This document shows, one piece after another, positions 27,336 through 37,412 of a stretch of DNA of 64,000 bases (position 1 is its first letter; every line of letters begins with the position of its first letter). The notes beneath the pieces were generated by a model that searched no databases, had not been told where the DNA came from, and saw only the letters and a list, made by a program, of their open reading frames with translations. A program made the translations under genes and the position numbers. The stretch spans positions 124,001-188,000 of the forward strand of contig NZ_SPJX01000108.1 of assembly GCF_004458765.1 (NCBI RefSeq). The letters run 5' to 3'. The DNA comes from Microvirga pakistanensis (GTDB lineage Bacteria > Pseudomonadota > Alphaproteobacteria > Rhizobiales > Beijerinckiaceae).

Positions 27336-28467
27336 TCCGGCGAAGTTCCCTACCCGAACAAACTGGAGCCTTTCCATGCCCTCGACCAACTTTGTCTCCG
27401 TGCGAGTCCAGAACCTCGTCAAGAGCTATGCCAGCTTCCGAGCGTTGAGCGATGTATCGTTGAACATTCGCGCAGGCGAGTTCGTATCGATCCTGGGGCC
27501 CTCAGGTTCCGGTAAGACAACTCTTCTGCAGATCATCGGAGGCTTTGTTCGCCCGACGTCAGGTCATGTGTTCTTCGGCGAGAACGACGTAACGCTGCTG
27601 CCTCCGCAAAAGCGCGACATCGGCGTGGTGTTTCAGAACTACGCACTTTTCCCTCACTTGACGGTTGCCGAGAACATCGCGTTCCCCTTAAGGGCCCGCA
27701 AGGTTTCGATGGCTGACTGCCAGAAGCGGGTGGAGAGAGCGCTGGAAATCGTCGAGCTCAAGGGATATGGCGATCGTGCAATATCCAAACTGTCAGGCGG
27801 GCAAAAACAGCGTGTCGCTCTGGCCCGCGCCATCGTCTTCGAACCTCGGCTCATCTTGATGGACGAGCCATTGTCGGCCCTTGATAAGAACCTGCGCGAG
27901 ACGATGCAGCTGGAACTGCGCAACCTTCACGCACAGTTGGGAGCGACGATCATTTACGTCACCCATGACCAGCGCGAGGCACTAACCATGTCCGACCGCG
28001 TGGCTGTTATGAACGCTGGAAGGATCGTCCAGATCGACACCCCACGCAAGCTATATACCGCACCAGCGGATCATTTCGTTGCCGGCTTCGTTGGAGAGTC
28101 GACCTTGGTACCGGTCAAGCGATCGGATCCCCGTCACGTCAGCATGGGAGACATCAAACTTCGGACTCCTCGTGACGTCGTGGATGGAGAGCTGTTCATC
28201 GCACTCCAAGCAGATTCGATCTTGCTCTGCGATGGATCCGAGACCGAGTCGGACAGCAATTATCTGGAGGGGAAGGTCCGTGACGTGGTCTTCCAAGGTG
28301 AAAGCCTGAAGGTTCCCGTGATCCTGCCAGAAGGAACGGAGATCGGGTTCCGAATTCCGAGCCACCACTACAGCAATCGCACGCTGCCAAAGCCGGGCGA
28401 GACGGTTCGTCTCAAGCTGCATGTCGAAGACACCGTCGTCGTGGCGCGGAATCCAAGCGCAGCCTGA
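27325..28467 (+). CDS. Spermidine/putrescine-type ABC transporter ATP-binding protein (PotA-like)
   Basis: 380 residues. The nucleotide-binding domain has Walker A LGPSGSGKTTLL, Q-loop VVFQNYALFPHL, signature KLSGGQKQRVALARAI, Walker B LILMDEPLSALD and the switch His in YVTHDQREAL. A TOBE domain of about 120 residues follows (from VAGFVGESTLVPV). The start at 27325 overlaps the permease and has GAGGG before it; an ATG at 27376 is a possible alternative that leaves the domain intact. Last gene of the importer operon. Confidence 0.93.
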   Translation: MPSSPAKFPTRTNWSLSMPSTNFVSVRVQNLVKSYASFRALSDVSLNIRAGEFVSILGPSGSGKTTLLQIIGGFVRPTSGHVFFGENDVTLLPPQKRDIGVVFQNYALFPHLTVAENIAFPLRARKVSMADCQKRVERALEIVELKGYGDRAISKLSGGQKQRVALARAIVFEPRLILMDEPLSALDKNLRETMQLELRNLHAQLGATIIYVTHDQREALTMSDRVAVMNAGRIVQIDTPRKLYTAPADHFVAGFVGESTLVPVKRSDPRHVSMGDIKLRTPRDVVDGELFIALQADSILLCDGSETESDSNYLEGKVRDVVFQGESLKVPVILPEGTEIGFRIPSHHYSNRTLPKPGETVRLKLHVEDTVVVARNPSAA

Positions 28468-29056
28468 TCGACCTGACTTCGGACCTGCCTGCGGGAGATG
28501 AACCTACGGGTTGACCCGGAGCGACATTCGTCACGGGACACTGCACTGCCCGAGAAGCGAGCCTCAACTCCTTCGTCGGTGCTCCGATGGCCGAGTACCT
28601 CGGGCGTCGTGCGGTCCCGAACGGCCACGTCAGTGACTCGAAGGGCGGAATCGGTGAAAGGTGCACCAGGTTTTCGCTTGCGCGGACCTCCGATTCCACG
28701 TCGAACGATCCGCCCTCGCAAGAGTGGAGCGGCGAAGTGGATTCCAAAAGCGGACCCACTTCTGGATGCGATTCTCTAGGCATCGCGTCGGCAGATCAGC
28801 TAAGCTCTCGTGGCGTCGCGCGTCTGGCTGAGGCGTCTTTCGGCGGCGCTCGAAAAAGGCGCGTGCCGTAGCAGCCGGCCGAGGTGGGCCGATGTTCTCT
28901 CGACGGAGGCCGGCTGGATCAGGAGCAGCCTCAAGCGCGGCATCACCGGAGAGCGTCCGTCCGTAGAGGCCGCCCACGGCGCCGGCGGAGCACGTCCTTC
29001 AAGGAACGTTGAGAATAAGCAGCGTCCGCTCGAAGTGCGATTCTTGGGACGCGACA
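28468..29056. other. Gap between importer and second hydantoinase pair, with a palindromic repeat
   Basis: No convincing gene. At 28734-28783 GAAGTGG...CCACTTC forms an inverted repeat and, read on the minus strand, begins CTAGAGAATCGCATCCAGAA, resembling the repeat at 17693-17787. The rest is arginine/glycine-type GC-rich sequence with overlapping meaningless frames. Confidence 0.45.
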
Positions 29057-29077
29057 GGGGCGGCATTCTGCCGCCCC
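29057..29077 (-). terminator. GC-rich hairpin downstream of hyuB (pair 2)
   Basis: GGGGCGGCA and TGCCGCCCC form a perfect nine-base stem with a TTC loop, 23 bases beyond the hyuB stop codon on the minus strand. A short T-containing tract is poor, so the terminator may be weak or work in both directions. Confidence 0.65.
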
Positions 29078-29099
29078 ACTTTGGTTGAAGTACCGTTGC

Positions 29100-31103
29100 T
29101 TAAACGCGGCGGAGTTGCGGATAGTTCAGCTGGAGACGCTCGAAGATTTCGTGAATCGACGCAGCGGTGCCGCGCTTGGCCGGAGCTAGGGCTTCAACCG
29201 CCCGGAACACTTCGTGCTTGATGAAGAAGCGCCACTCGACCGGGAGCGAGAACAGAATGTCCATCAGAGCGCTGTATGCTGCCTTGGTCCAGGTCGCTTC
29301 ATATGCGTCGCGTTGGGTGCCATAGTCAAAAAAGCCAGCCTGCTTCGCATCGGCCATGCGCCTCTCGCGCTCCCGATCGGTTGCGACCACGTCGACTGCA
29401 CCGTTTTTCAGGACGACGCCATAGTCGGACAATGCAAGAGCCTCTGAGACGAAGCCTTTCTGAACATCGCGCAGGACCCGTACGGGCTCACGTTCAAGTG
29501 GATTCCCGCGACCACCGCCACCCGGCGACCAGATGCGGAACACGTCGCCCGGACCAGCCACGACAAAGTCCTGATTGCCGAGCGAAACCTCCTTCTCCGT
29601 GTCGGGATTGAGAACCGACCCAGATGCCACACCAGCCTTGCCCCCGAGGGTTCCCCAAGCTGAGAAGCGTGATCGATCACGGTTTCTAATGGTGATCCGG
29701 GTGTTAGGCGAGAACACCTTGAACTCCAGAACCGTCCCGAGACCGCCACGCCAGCGCCCGGCTCCTCCCGAATTCGGTGCAAGCGAGTACCGCAGAATCT
29801 CGACGGGCACTTCGGCCTCGTTGATCTCCACCGGGGTGTTTTTCAGGTAAGCTCCGTCGGCGCCGGAGCCGTCGGTGCCGTCGCGCATCGGCATGCCGCC
29901 GCCGCCGCCAACGATCGGATCGATCGCCGCGATTACGCGGCGCCCATTCTTCGGGTCGGTTGTCATGACGTTGACGATCGAGGACGATCCTGCGGGCGCT
30001 GCGGGCATGCGCTCAGGAACGGCTTGGGCGAAGGCCCCAAAGATCAGAGAGCGCAAGCGGCCGCAGGTCAGCGACCGCATTCCCACGGCCGCTGGGAACT
30101 GCGGATTTACGACGGACCCTTCAGGCAGGATGCACGTGAACGGGCGAGTCATACCCAAGTTCACCATAATATCGGGGTTCAGCGTGTATAGCACATAATA
30201 GATGCCGACCAGCATCAGCGTGTGGCGCGGGTTGCCTCCAGTCGGCACGTTGAGAGAGGAGGTAAGCTGCGGATCGGTTCCGGTGAAGTCCAGGATTGCG
30301 TCGCTGCCCCTGATCGTCAGGGTCAGGTTTAGACGCACCGGATAGCCTCCGGCGCTGTCCTCGTCGCAGTAGTCGGTGAAGTGATAGGTGCCATCTGGCA
30401 TCGAAGAGAGCAAAGCTCGCGCCTGGGTCTCGGAGTAGTCCATCACGTCATACATTGCGCGCTTGACAGTATCGACGCCGAGCTTCGCGATCATTTCGTG
30501 GATTTTTCGAGCGCCGGTATTCAGCGCACCCGTGAAGGCCTTCAGGTCGCCCCAGTTCATATCCGGCTGGCGGACATTGATCATCATCGTCCTCAGGAGC
30601 TCTTCATTGAGGACTCCAGCTTTAAATAGCTTGGACGGCGCGAAGCGAATGCCTTCCTGGTGCACTTCGGTGTTGGCACGCGAGAGCGATGCGGGCACGG
30701 CCCCGCCCATGTCGGTGTTGTGAATGTGACCGACTGTGAAGCAAATCAGCTCGCCCTCATGGAACACGGGACGCCACATGTGGATGTCTGGAGTGTGGGT
30801 GCAGAGAAAGCCGCTATATGGATCATTGGTGAAGCAGATGTCACCGTCCTCATAATGGTCGAGCATGTCGATGGCAGGACCGTAATCGAGCCCGGGGTAC
30901 CATGTTGCGCCGTAATCCATCGGCACCGAGAACGTCTTCCCCTCAGGGGTGACGATCCCGATCGTGAAGTCTTCAGTCTCTTTCACGAAGGTCGATTGGG
31001 CCGTGCGGTACAGGGTATATGCCATGCTTTCCGAGGCCGCGCGAAAGTGGTTGGCGACGATTTGCAGCGTGGCGATGTCTGCCGATTGGGTCGAGTTGCG
31101 CAT
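29100..31103 (-). CDS. hyuB: Hydantoinase B / N-methylhydantoinase B-type subunit (pair 2)
   Basis: 667 residues, the second HyuB-like protein in the window. It shares the family hallmarks with copy 1: ESMAYTLYRTAQSTFVKETEDF, DGDICFTNDPYSGFLCTHTP, VGHIHNTDMGGAVPASLSR and GGGGGMPMRDGTDG. The ATG lies one base after the hyuA stop, so the two are coupled. A terminator-like hairpin follows. Function as for pair 1: ATP-driven opening of a cyclic amide together with HyuA. Having two diverged pairs in one island suggests two related ring substrates or two steps, though neither substrate is known. Confidence 0.9.
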   Translation of the reverse strand: MRNSTQSADIATLQIVANHFRAASESMAYTLYRTAQSTFVKETEDFTIGIVTPEGKTFSVPMDYGATWYPGLDYGPAIDMLDHYEDGDICFTNDPYSGFLCTHTPDIHMWRPVFHEGELICFTVGHIHNTDMGGAVPASLSRANTEVHQEGIRFAPSKLFKAGVLNEELLRTMMINVRQPDMNWGDLKAFTGALNTGARKIHEMIAKLGVDTVKRAMYDVMDYSETQARALLSSMPDGTYHFTDYCDEDSAGGYPVRLNLTLTIRGSDAILDFTGTDPQLTSSLNVPTGGNPRHTLMLVGIYYVLYTLNPDIMVNLGMTRPFTCILPEGSVVNPQFPAAVGMRSLTCGRLRSLIFGAFAQAVPERMPAAPAGSSSIVNVMTTDPKNGRRVIAAIDPIVGGGGGMPMRDGTDGSGADGAYLKNTPVEINEAEVPVEILRYSLAPNSGGAGRWRGGLGTVLEFKVFSPNTRITIRNRDRSRFSAWGTLGGKAGVASGSVLNPDTEKEVSLGNQDFVVAGPGDVFRIWSPGGGGRGNPLEREPVRVLRDVQKGFVSEALALSDYGVVLKNGAVDVVATDRERERRMADAKQAGFFDYGTQRDAYEATWTKAAYSALMDILFSLPVEWRFFIKHEVFRAVEALAPAKRGTAASIHEIFERLQLNYPQLRRV

Positions 31104-31104
31104 C

Positions 31105-33150
31105 TCAGGCCTCCGTAGCAGTCAGCTGAATGTTGCCCCAAGCATCGACCTGTGCCTTGAACCCGGCGGGAATGCATGAGGTGGTATCCGATTGAAGAAC
31201 AATGGCCGGCCCAACGAAGGTTTGGCCGGGCTTCAGATCGTCACGCAGATAGAGACCGGCAGTCGTTGGCGTACCGTCGAACACCACCGCCGCTTCGCGA
31301 GTGGGCTGAGCACTGCCTTCAACCAGAGGGGCGATGGCCAATTCCGGCTTCGGGCCGGAGGCAGTGACGACGGTGCGGAGGTTCACAATGTGAACCTCGG
31401 CCTCAATGTCGCGATAGGCGTAGAGCCGTTCGTGCGCTGCGTGGAAAGCATCGCGGATAGCCTCCACATTGTTGTTTGCGATCCACTCAGAGTCCAGCGG
31501 CACTTCGATCTCGAACGACTGGCCGGCATAACGCATGTCGGCCGAGAGCAGGTAGTTGGCGGGGCCTTCAAACTTCTGCTCGTTGCGTAACCAGGTGTTG
31601 GCGTCTTGCTGGAGAGTCGCAAAGCCTTCGGCCATCTTGGGTAGCGTTTCCTCTGTGAGGGGGAGATAGAGGCTGGCGATGAAGTCGTTGCGGATATCTG
31701 CCACGAGGCCGCCAAGAGCCGACACGACGCCCGGGCTCAGCGGGATCATCACCCGCGGGATCCCAAGTTCACGAGCAAGCATCGGCGCCAGCATCGGGCC
31801 CGCACCGCCGAAGGCTAGCAGCGTGAAGTCGCGAATGTCGATACCGTGACGTGCAACGAGCTTGTTGATCTCGAGGTACATCCCAGACAATGCGACATCG
31901 ATGATCGTCTTCGCCGTTAGCTCCACGGTCCAGCCGAGCTTATCAGCGATCTCACTTACTGCCTTTCGTGCCAGTTCGGGATTGATCGAGATTGCGCCAT
32001 AGGCGATGCTTTCCTGACCAATGAGCCCGCAGACCGCGAAGGCATCCGTGATCGTCGCGCGCGTGCCGCCGCGTCCGTAGCATGCAGGACCGGGCGTGGA
32101 GCCCGCGCTTTCAGGGCCGACCTTCAGCACACCGAAATCATCAACCCACGCGATCGATCCTCCGCCTTCGCCGATCGAGCTGACCGCAACTGCTGGAACG
32201 TGCAGTGTATGCTGACCCACCTTCTCGCCGGTTGCATAATGGGGCTCACCGTGATTGATCACGGCCACGTCGGCGGACGTGCCGCCGATATCGATGGTAA
32301 GGACATGGTCTATCCCGGCGTTGCGGGCTAGAAAGGCTGCGCCCATCACGCCTGAAGCAGTGCCCGATAGGAGCATTGAGACGCAGTTCGCCTTGCCGAG
32401 CTCGGCGGTCATGACCCCGCCATTCGACTTCGTAATCAGCGGCTCACCTAGAACGCCGAGCTTTTTCAGAGCACCTTGAAGACGGGTGATGTAGTGCTCG
32501 ACCTTGGGATGGACATAACCATTGATCGCAGCGGTGGTGGTGCGTTCGTATTCCCGAATCACCGGCCAGATCTCGGTTGACGTGAAGACGAACAGGTCGG
32601 GTGCAAGCTCCTGCACGATGCGCTTGACTTCGCGTTCATGTTCCGGATTGCGGTAGCTGTTGATCAGCGAGATGATAATTCCGGCAACGTCCTTCTCCCT
32701 GGCGCCCCGCACAGCCGCCTGCACGCTTGCACGATCCAGGGGACGCGCAATGCTGCCGTCCGAGCGAATGCGCTCGGAGATCGGAAAGACCGCGTCGCGA
32801 CCAACCAGCGGGTCTGCGCGAAACGACATCAGGCTGTAGGTCTCCGGCATTCGAAGGCGAGCCAATTCCAGCACATCCTCGAAAGCTGCGGTGGTGAACA
32901 GCGCGAGCTTCGCTCCATTCCCCATGATGACGGTGTTCACGCCGACGGTCGTGCCGTGAATGAAGTGGGAGATGGTCTCTGGCGCGATTTCCATCCGCTC
33001 ATGGGCAAGTTTCAATCCGGTCATCACCTCGGATCCGGGGTTGTCCGGCGTGGTCAGAACCTTCAGCGTCGACAGTTCTTTCGTCTTTTCGTTGAAAAAA
33101 CAGAAATCGATGAAAGTCCCGCCGATATCGACACCGACACGAAAGGTCAT
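31105..33150 (-). CDS. hyuA: Hydantoinase A / N-methylhydantoinase A-type ATPase subunit (pair 2)
   Basis: 681 residues, full length. Phosphate-binding motifs: FRVGVDIGGTFIDFCFF at the start, HFIHGTTVGVNTVIMGNG near residue 65, and TIDIGGTSADVAVINHG near 285. NGGVMTAELGKANCVSMLLS and SGTASGVMGAAFLARNAG parallel copy 1 at the same positions, showing common descent. AGGAGAGCAGCA before the ATG is a good ribosome site. First gene of the second hyuA-hyuB unit; no regulator lies directly upstream. Confidence 0.92.
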   Translation of the reverse strand: MTFRVGVDIGGTFIDFCFFNEKTKELSTLKVLTTPDNPGSEVMTGLKLAHERMEIAPETISHFIHGTTVGVNTVIMGNGAKLALFTTAAFEDVLELARLRMPETYSLMSFRADPLVGRDAVFPISERIRSDGSIARPLDRASVQAAVRGAREKDVAGIIISLINSYRNPEHEREVKRIVQELAPDLFVFTSTEIWPVIREYERTTTAAINGYVHPKVEHYITRLQGALKKLGVLGEPLITKSNGGVMTAELGKANCVSMLLSGTASGVMGAAFLARNAGIDHVLTIDIGGTSADVAVINHGEPHYATGEKVGQHTLHVPAVAVSSIGEGGGSIAWVDDFGVLKVGPESAGSTPGPACYGRGGTRATITDAFAVCGLIGQESIAYGAISINPELARKAVSEIADKLGWTVELTAKTIIDVALSGMYLEINKLVARHGIDIRDFTLLAFGGAGPMLAPMLARELGIPRVMIPLSPGVVSALGGLVADIRNDFIASLYLPLTEETLPKMAEGFATLQQDANTWLRNEQKFEGPANYLLSADMRYAGQSFEIEVPLDSEWIANNNVEAIRDAFHAAHERLYAYRDIEAEVHIVNLRTVVTASGPKPELAIAPLVEGSAQPTREAAVVFDGTPTTAGLYLRDDLKPGQTFVGPAIVLQSDTTSCIPAGFKAQVDAWGNIQLTATEA

Positions 33151-33775
33151 TGCTGCTCTCCTGGCAAGGACATGGCGGGTTGCAACCGTGACGGCGGATC
33201 CGTAGGACCCACCTGAATCACGGACGACCTGCCGACATTATTCCTGGGAAGGAAGTGGATGAGCGGTGGAGAGGTGCATCAGATCCTCTGGCCTTGCGCC
33301 AGCCTGTCGCATGCCGTCTCCCTTTGTGCCCTGCCACGCCCGAACCCCGCATCCACTGCCCAACTCCATGGACCTACCTTGAGAAAACATCGGAATGGTT
33401 GCGGAGCTCAAATAGCTAGGTGTGGGTGGTCAATAACCTTTAGCTATGTAGGATGGGTGGACATGCCGGGCGTGTGATCACAACTGCTTCAAAAGCGAGG
33501 AAAGCGAAACCGGGCAGAAGAGAGCGCCTGACTCGTTCCCGCTGAGCTTGGGGCCGGGAGCAGGTGCTGTTCCGGCCCAGCTTTGGCCTCCCTGTACAAG
33601 GTGCTCGGCCAGTGCTGGCGGGCTCATTCCTCTACTGGCACGCCAGAACGATCTCGGATATCCGCTGAACAGGGCCGGCCGGGATGAGAGCACCGGCGAC
33701 AGTGATGCGAAGCCCTTTCCGGCCGTCATCCCGGACTACAAAGCCAGCCTGCGTGTCGGCGCTGGGTGACCGTGG
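33151..33775. other. Gap upstream of the second hydantoinase pair
   Basis: No convincing gene on either strand. It should contain the hyuA promoter near its left end; no clear elements were recognised. Confidence 0.45.
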
Positions 33776-34030
33776 TCACTCGATCTTGAGGCTCACCACG
33801 CCACCGCTGCGAAGCCCATGAGCCGGGCCGCTCCAAGAGTCGGTATAGGTGCCGCGATATGGCGCAGAGCGGGGATCCTGAGCGAGATCGATTCCAACCT
33901 CCGGACCGAAGATCGTACCGGCCGAGCGCATGCTCGAGGTCGACAATGTCACGGTCTGGCGATGGGGCACCCTCTGCCCGCCGAGCTTCCGGAACGTCTC
34001 GACCGGCGAAAGCGGCCCATCACCGGCAGG
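33776..34030 (-). pseudogene. Unidentified 3' gene fragment
   Basis: After a stop at 34033-34031 the minus strand stays open for 84 codons and reads like a real protein end: PAGDGPLSPVETFRKLGGQ, IFGPEVGIDLAQDPRSAPY, RGTYTDSWSGPAHGLRSGG and VVSLKIE. There is no start codon with a ribosome site, so it is probably a truncated gene end. I do not recognise the family. Confidence 0.3.
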
Positions 34031-34178
34031 CTATATATCGGTGGAACCTATAACAAGGATGCCCGCGACCCTTCATCTCGCGAAGAGCAGCGTGAGATCC
34101 TTGCCGCCTAGACGTCGTACGCAGTTTGGCCGCTGTCTTGGCCCTCGGCGGGATTTGCGGCGGAAGCCGGTGATCTGG

Positions 34179-35057
34179 CTAGCTGAGTGCGTGCGACGCC
34201 AAACCGAAAATCGATGGTTCGCCTGACGTCGCCTTGAGGAACCGGCGGCCCTTCGACATCGTCGTGACCGTGTCGAAAATCCGCAATCCGCTGTCTTGCA
34301 GGACGAGCGGGAAAGCACCTTCCCTTTGGCGTGTATCGACACGGGCAAATTGCCCAGGTATCTCCGACAGATGCTGCGAGACGAGTGCGATCCCGTCTTC
34401 ATCGTTGCTCGCCACGATGGGGCCTACGACCTGTCCTCGCCCGAAGCTGCGGCGGAAGGCGTAGGCCACCAGAACTCCGTCGCGCCAGATGCCATAGCCC
34501 TTGGCGTCGCGTGCGAGAATATGCAAAAGCCTCTTCCGGTTCGTGCCGAACGCGCGCGCATCGAGCGCGGAAACGGGATCGAGGTCGGCCTCCGCGACCT
34601 CCTTGAGTTCACCTTTCACGGGTTCGAAGCTGCGCAGCCTCGGTGCGACTTCACCCTGGCATTGATAGACGGTCTCCTCCGGTACGAAACCGAGCGAAAC
34701 GTAAAGATTGTATGCCGGACGCGTTGCATTGAGGAGAAGGTTGCGAGGGCCGCAACGTTCGAGAACCTGCTCCATCAGCCAGCGCCCATTGCCATGCGCC
34801 TGGAAGCGATGCGAGGTGATCACCATGCCGATTGTCGCGAAATCCGTCCCATGGGCAAACCACATGGCCGTGCCGAAAACGCGACCGATTCCATCGATCG
34901 CAGCAAGGCCCTGACCCGTGAGGCGAAGCATATCCCAGTCCTCGGGACGATGCGGCCAGCCTACGCCAAGGGACAGAGCGTGCAGCATCTTGACGTCGAC
35001 AGAGGCGATATCGCTCAAGCTGAGATCGAATGAGTCTAGGCGTAAATGGTCTTGCAT
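34179..35057 (-). CDS. Two-domain GNAT acetyltransferase (copy 1)
   Basis: 292 residues from ATG 35057. The first half is a GNAT fold: VGWPHRPEDWDMLRLTGQG, then IGMVITSHRFQAHGNGRWLM (motif A, with the Gly-rich turn altered) and YNLYVSLGFVPEETVYQCQG. The second half, from about residue 150, is the extra C-terminal GNAT-like domain (EVAEADLDPVSALDARAFGT, FGRGQVVGPIVASNDEDGI) seen in YitH/HolE-type proteins. The same architecture, with GWPHR.EDW and FGRG.VVGPIVA, recurs at 44301-45137. It probably acetylates a small amine or amino acid; the longer frame to 35126 lacks a ribosome site. Confidence 0.82.
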   Translation of the reverse strand: MQDHLRLDSFDLSLSDIASVDVKMLHALSLGVGWPHRPEDWDMLRLTGQGLAAIDGIGRVFGTAMWFAHGTDFATIGMVITSHRFQAHGNGRWLMEQVLERCGPRNLLLNATRPAYNLYVSLGFVPEETVYQCQGEVAPRLRSFEPVKGELKEVAEADLDPVSALDARAFGTNRKRLLHILARDAKGYGIWRDGVLVAYAFRRSFGRGQVVGPIVASNDEDGIALVSQHLSEIPGQFARVDTRQREGAFPLVLQDSGLRIFDTVTTMSKGRRFLKATSGEPSIFGLASHALS

Positions 35058-35327
35058 CGGTGCTTTGCCGCCTTTCTTGTGCCGGGTCATACCGCTGATG
35101 CTCGGTCTTGCTGGAACTCCCGCCATCGTGGCGCTCTCGGCGTTAGCGCTAAGCCGTTAACGTTTGGCCACAGCATGGCATGCGGCCGACGGTAGTTTCA
35201 GCTCGAAATGACCGGCCATTCGAAATCTTTATGCGTGGTCGACCACAATCCGGCAGGAAAAGTTTCGGTCGGGGGTCTACCGTCGTCCAAATGGCGCATG
35301 CGTGCGCAGATTTGCTGGTGCCCCCTA

Positions 35328-36449
35328 ATGGTAGAAGACCTTTTGGCAAGACTGGTTGCCTTCCCGTCTGTCGTGGGCTCGCCCAACGGTGCGATCGTAG
35401 ACTGGATCGCCAAGTATTGTAGAGCGCACGGCGCGTCGGTCACTGTTCTGCCGGGGCCCGAAGGAGATCGATGCAACCTGTTCGCGACCATCGGTCCGCG
35501 GGACAAGCCCGGCTACATTCTGTCCGGTCACATGGACGTGGTGCCGGCCGGTGAAGCGGAATGGAGTTCAGATCCTTTCACAATGCGGGCGGAGGGCGAC
35601 AGGCGCTACGGTCGCGGTACGACGGACATGAAAGGTTTTCTAGCGTGTGCGCTGGCGGCTCTTCCCGGGCTTGCTGCCAGCAACCTGAGCCAGCCTGTTC
35701 ATCTTGCCTTCTCGTATGACGAAGAAGCGGGATGCCGCGGAGTTCCGCATCTCATCGAGGCGCTTCCCGGTCTGTGCGAGAGGCCTCTCGGGGCTATCAT
35801 AGGGGAGCCCAGTCGGATGCAGGCCGTGCGTGCGCACAAAGGCAAGGCAGCCGTGCGCCTCGAGGTGATCGGGAGATCCGGGCACTCCTCCCAGCCCCAC
35901 CTCGGCCTGAATGCCGTTCACGCCATGGCGGGCGTCATCACCAAGGCTATAGCCTATGGCAGGCTCCTTGCCGAAGGCCCGTTCGACCCGAATTTCGATC
36001 CGCCGTACTCGTCGCTGCAAGTTGGTGTCATTGCGGGCGGGCAGGCGGTCAACATCATCCCGGACCGTTGCACGGCCGAGATCGAGGTGCGTGCCGTGTC
36101 CGGCACGGCACCCTTGTCGCTGCTGGAGCCCGTGAAGCAGCAGTTCGAAGCGCTGCGGTCTGAGAATTTCAAGACCGTTTGGCACGAACTCTCGGCGTAT
36201 CCGGCTCTTTCCCTCGCTGTTGATAGTCCCCTTGCGGGTCTGATGACGGAGCTCACGGGCAAGGAGACCCTGTCAGCGGTCAGCTACGGCACCGAGGCCG
36301 GCCTCTACCAGCAGGCGGGCATCGAGGCGATCATCTGCGGCCCAGGCGACATCGGCCGCGCCCACCGTCCCAACGAGTACATTACCTTGAGTGAATTGCA
36401 TGCCTGCCGGCAGATGATCGACGCCCTGGGCGCCCGGCTCTCCGGGTGA
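35328..36449 (+). CDS. M20-family deacetylase/amidohydrolase (acetylornithine deacetylase ArgE-like)
   Basis: 373 residues from ATG 35328. The dinuclear zinc set is visible: His and Asp in [11 protein letters not shown], the bridging Asp in [11 protein letters not shown], the catalytic Glu pair in [10 protein letters not shown], Glu of IGEPSRM and the last His in [10 protein letters not shown]. The dimerisation domain starts around [20 protein letters not shown]. Enzymes of this type remove N-acyl groups from amino acids and dipeptides. Its stop overlaps the start of the hydroxyacid dehydrogenase gene, so they are coupled. In context it could deacylate an acetylated amine intermediate, opposite to the divergent GNAT. 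Upstream frame to 35208 is not family-like. Confidence 0.88.
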   Translation: MVEDLLARLVAFPSVVGSPNGAIVDWIAKYCRAHGASVTVLPGPEGDRCNLFATIGPRDKPGYILSGHMDVVPAGEAEWSSDPFTMRAEGDRRYGRGTTDMKGFLACALAALPGLAASNLSQPVHLAFSYDEEAGCRGVPHLIEALPGLCERPLGAIIGEPSRMQAVRAHKGKAAVRLEVIGRSGHSSQPHLGLNAVHAMAGVITKAIAYGRLLAEGPFDPNFDPPYSSLQVGVIAGGQAVNIIPDRCTAEIEVRAVSGTAPLSLLEPVKQQFEALRSENFKTVWHELSAYPALSLAVDSPLAGLMTELTGKETLSAVSYGTEAGLYQQAGIEAIICGPGDIGRAHRPNEYITLSELHACRQMIDALGARLSG

Positions 36450-37396
36450 CCTCCAAGCAACAGGCGGACGAGATGGTGTTTCTCTTCAATTCAGATGCTG
36501 AACGTGGCGCCGTGTTCCGGGCAGCCTTCGCGCGCGAGCTGCCCGATTTGGAGTTCGTCGAGGCGGGTGACGCCGTCCCGCCGGAAAGGGTGCGCTACCT
36601 TCTGACGTGGACGGCACCGGAGAATATCGACCGCTACCGCAACCTCGAGGTGCTGTTTTCCATCGGCGCAGGAGTCGACCAGTTCCGGCCCGGCAGCGTG
36701 CCAGAGCGTGTTAAGCTCGTGCGGATGGTAGAAGAGGGCATCGTTCGCATGATGCAGGAATATGTCGCGCTAGGCGTTCTTTCCCTGCATCGCGACATGG
36801 CTGCCTACCGCGAACAGCAGAAGGCACGGGTGTGGAGGGCTCGCTCCATACGCCAAGCGAACGAACGGCGGGTCGGCTTTCTTGGCCTCGGCATGCTGGC
36901 TCAGGCAGCGATCGAGAGGCTGGCGCCATTCCAGTTCCCCTTGGCAGGCTGGAGCCGGAGCGCACGCAACCTGCCGGGAGTGCGGTGCTTTCATGGCACG
37001 GAGCAGTTACGGGAATTTTTGGCGCAGACGGACATTCTCGTTTGCCTGCTGCCACTGACCGATGAAACGCGCGGGATCCTCGACGCCCGCCTGTTCGAGC
37101 AGCTGCCGCATGGTGCTGGGCTCGTGCATGTCGGTCGTGGCCCGCAACTCGACCAGCAGGCGCTCGTCGCCGCGCTCGACGCAGGAAAGCTCTCCGGGGC
37201 AGTGCTCGATGTGACCGATCCCGAACCGCTGCCGCAGAGCGACCCGCTCTGGAGCCATCCGAAGGTGATGCTGACTCCGCATATCGCCAGCGTGACCCAG
37301 CCTCACACGGCGGCCCGATCGGTCATTGAGAACATCCGGCGCCACCGCGCCGGTCAGGAGCTGATCGGCCTCGTCGATCGGACACGCGGTTACTGA
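36446..37396 (+). CDS. NAD(P)-dependent 2-hydroxyacid dehydrogenase (glyoxylate/hydroxypyruvate reductase A-like)
   Basis: 316 residues from GTG 36446, or 307 from ATG 36473, which fits the family start MVFLFNSD better and follows GGCGGACGAG. The NAD fold is [20 protein letters not shown], followed by [17 protein letters not shown] and the catalytic His in [16 protein letters not shown]. It reduces 2-oxoacids such as glyoxylate or hydroxypyruvate. Translation is coupled to the deacetylase gene (GTGA overlap), and a cupin gene follows in 16 bases, so all three are one unit. Confidence 0.88.
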   Translation: MTSKQQADEMVFLFNSDAERGAVFRAAFARELPDLEFVEAGDAVPPERVRYLLTWTAPENIDRYRNLEVLFSIGAGVDQFRPGSVPERVKLVRMVEEGIVRMMQEYVALGVLSLHRDMAAYREQQKARVWRARSIRQANERRVGFLGLGMLAQAAIERLAPFQFPLAGWSRSARNLPGVRCFHGTEQLREFLAQTDILVCLLPLTDETRGILDARLFEQLPHGAGLVHVGRGPQLDQQALVAALDAGKLSGAVLDVTDPEPLPQSDPLWSHPKVMLTPHIASVTQPHTAARSVIENIRRHRAGQELIGLVDRTRGY

Positions 37397-37412
37397 AACC
37401 AAGGAGAAAAGT

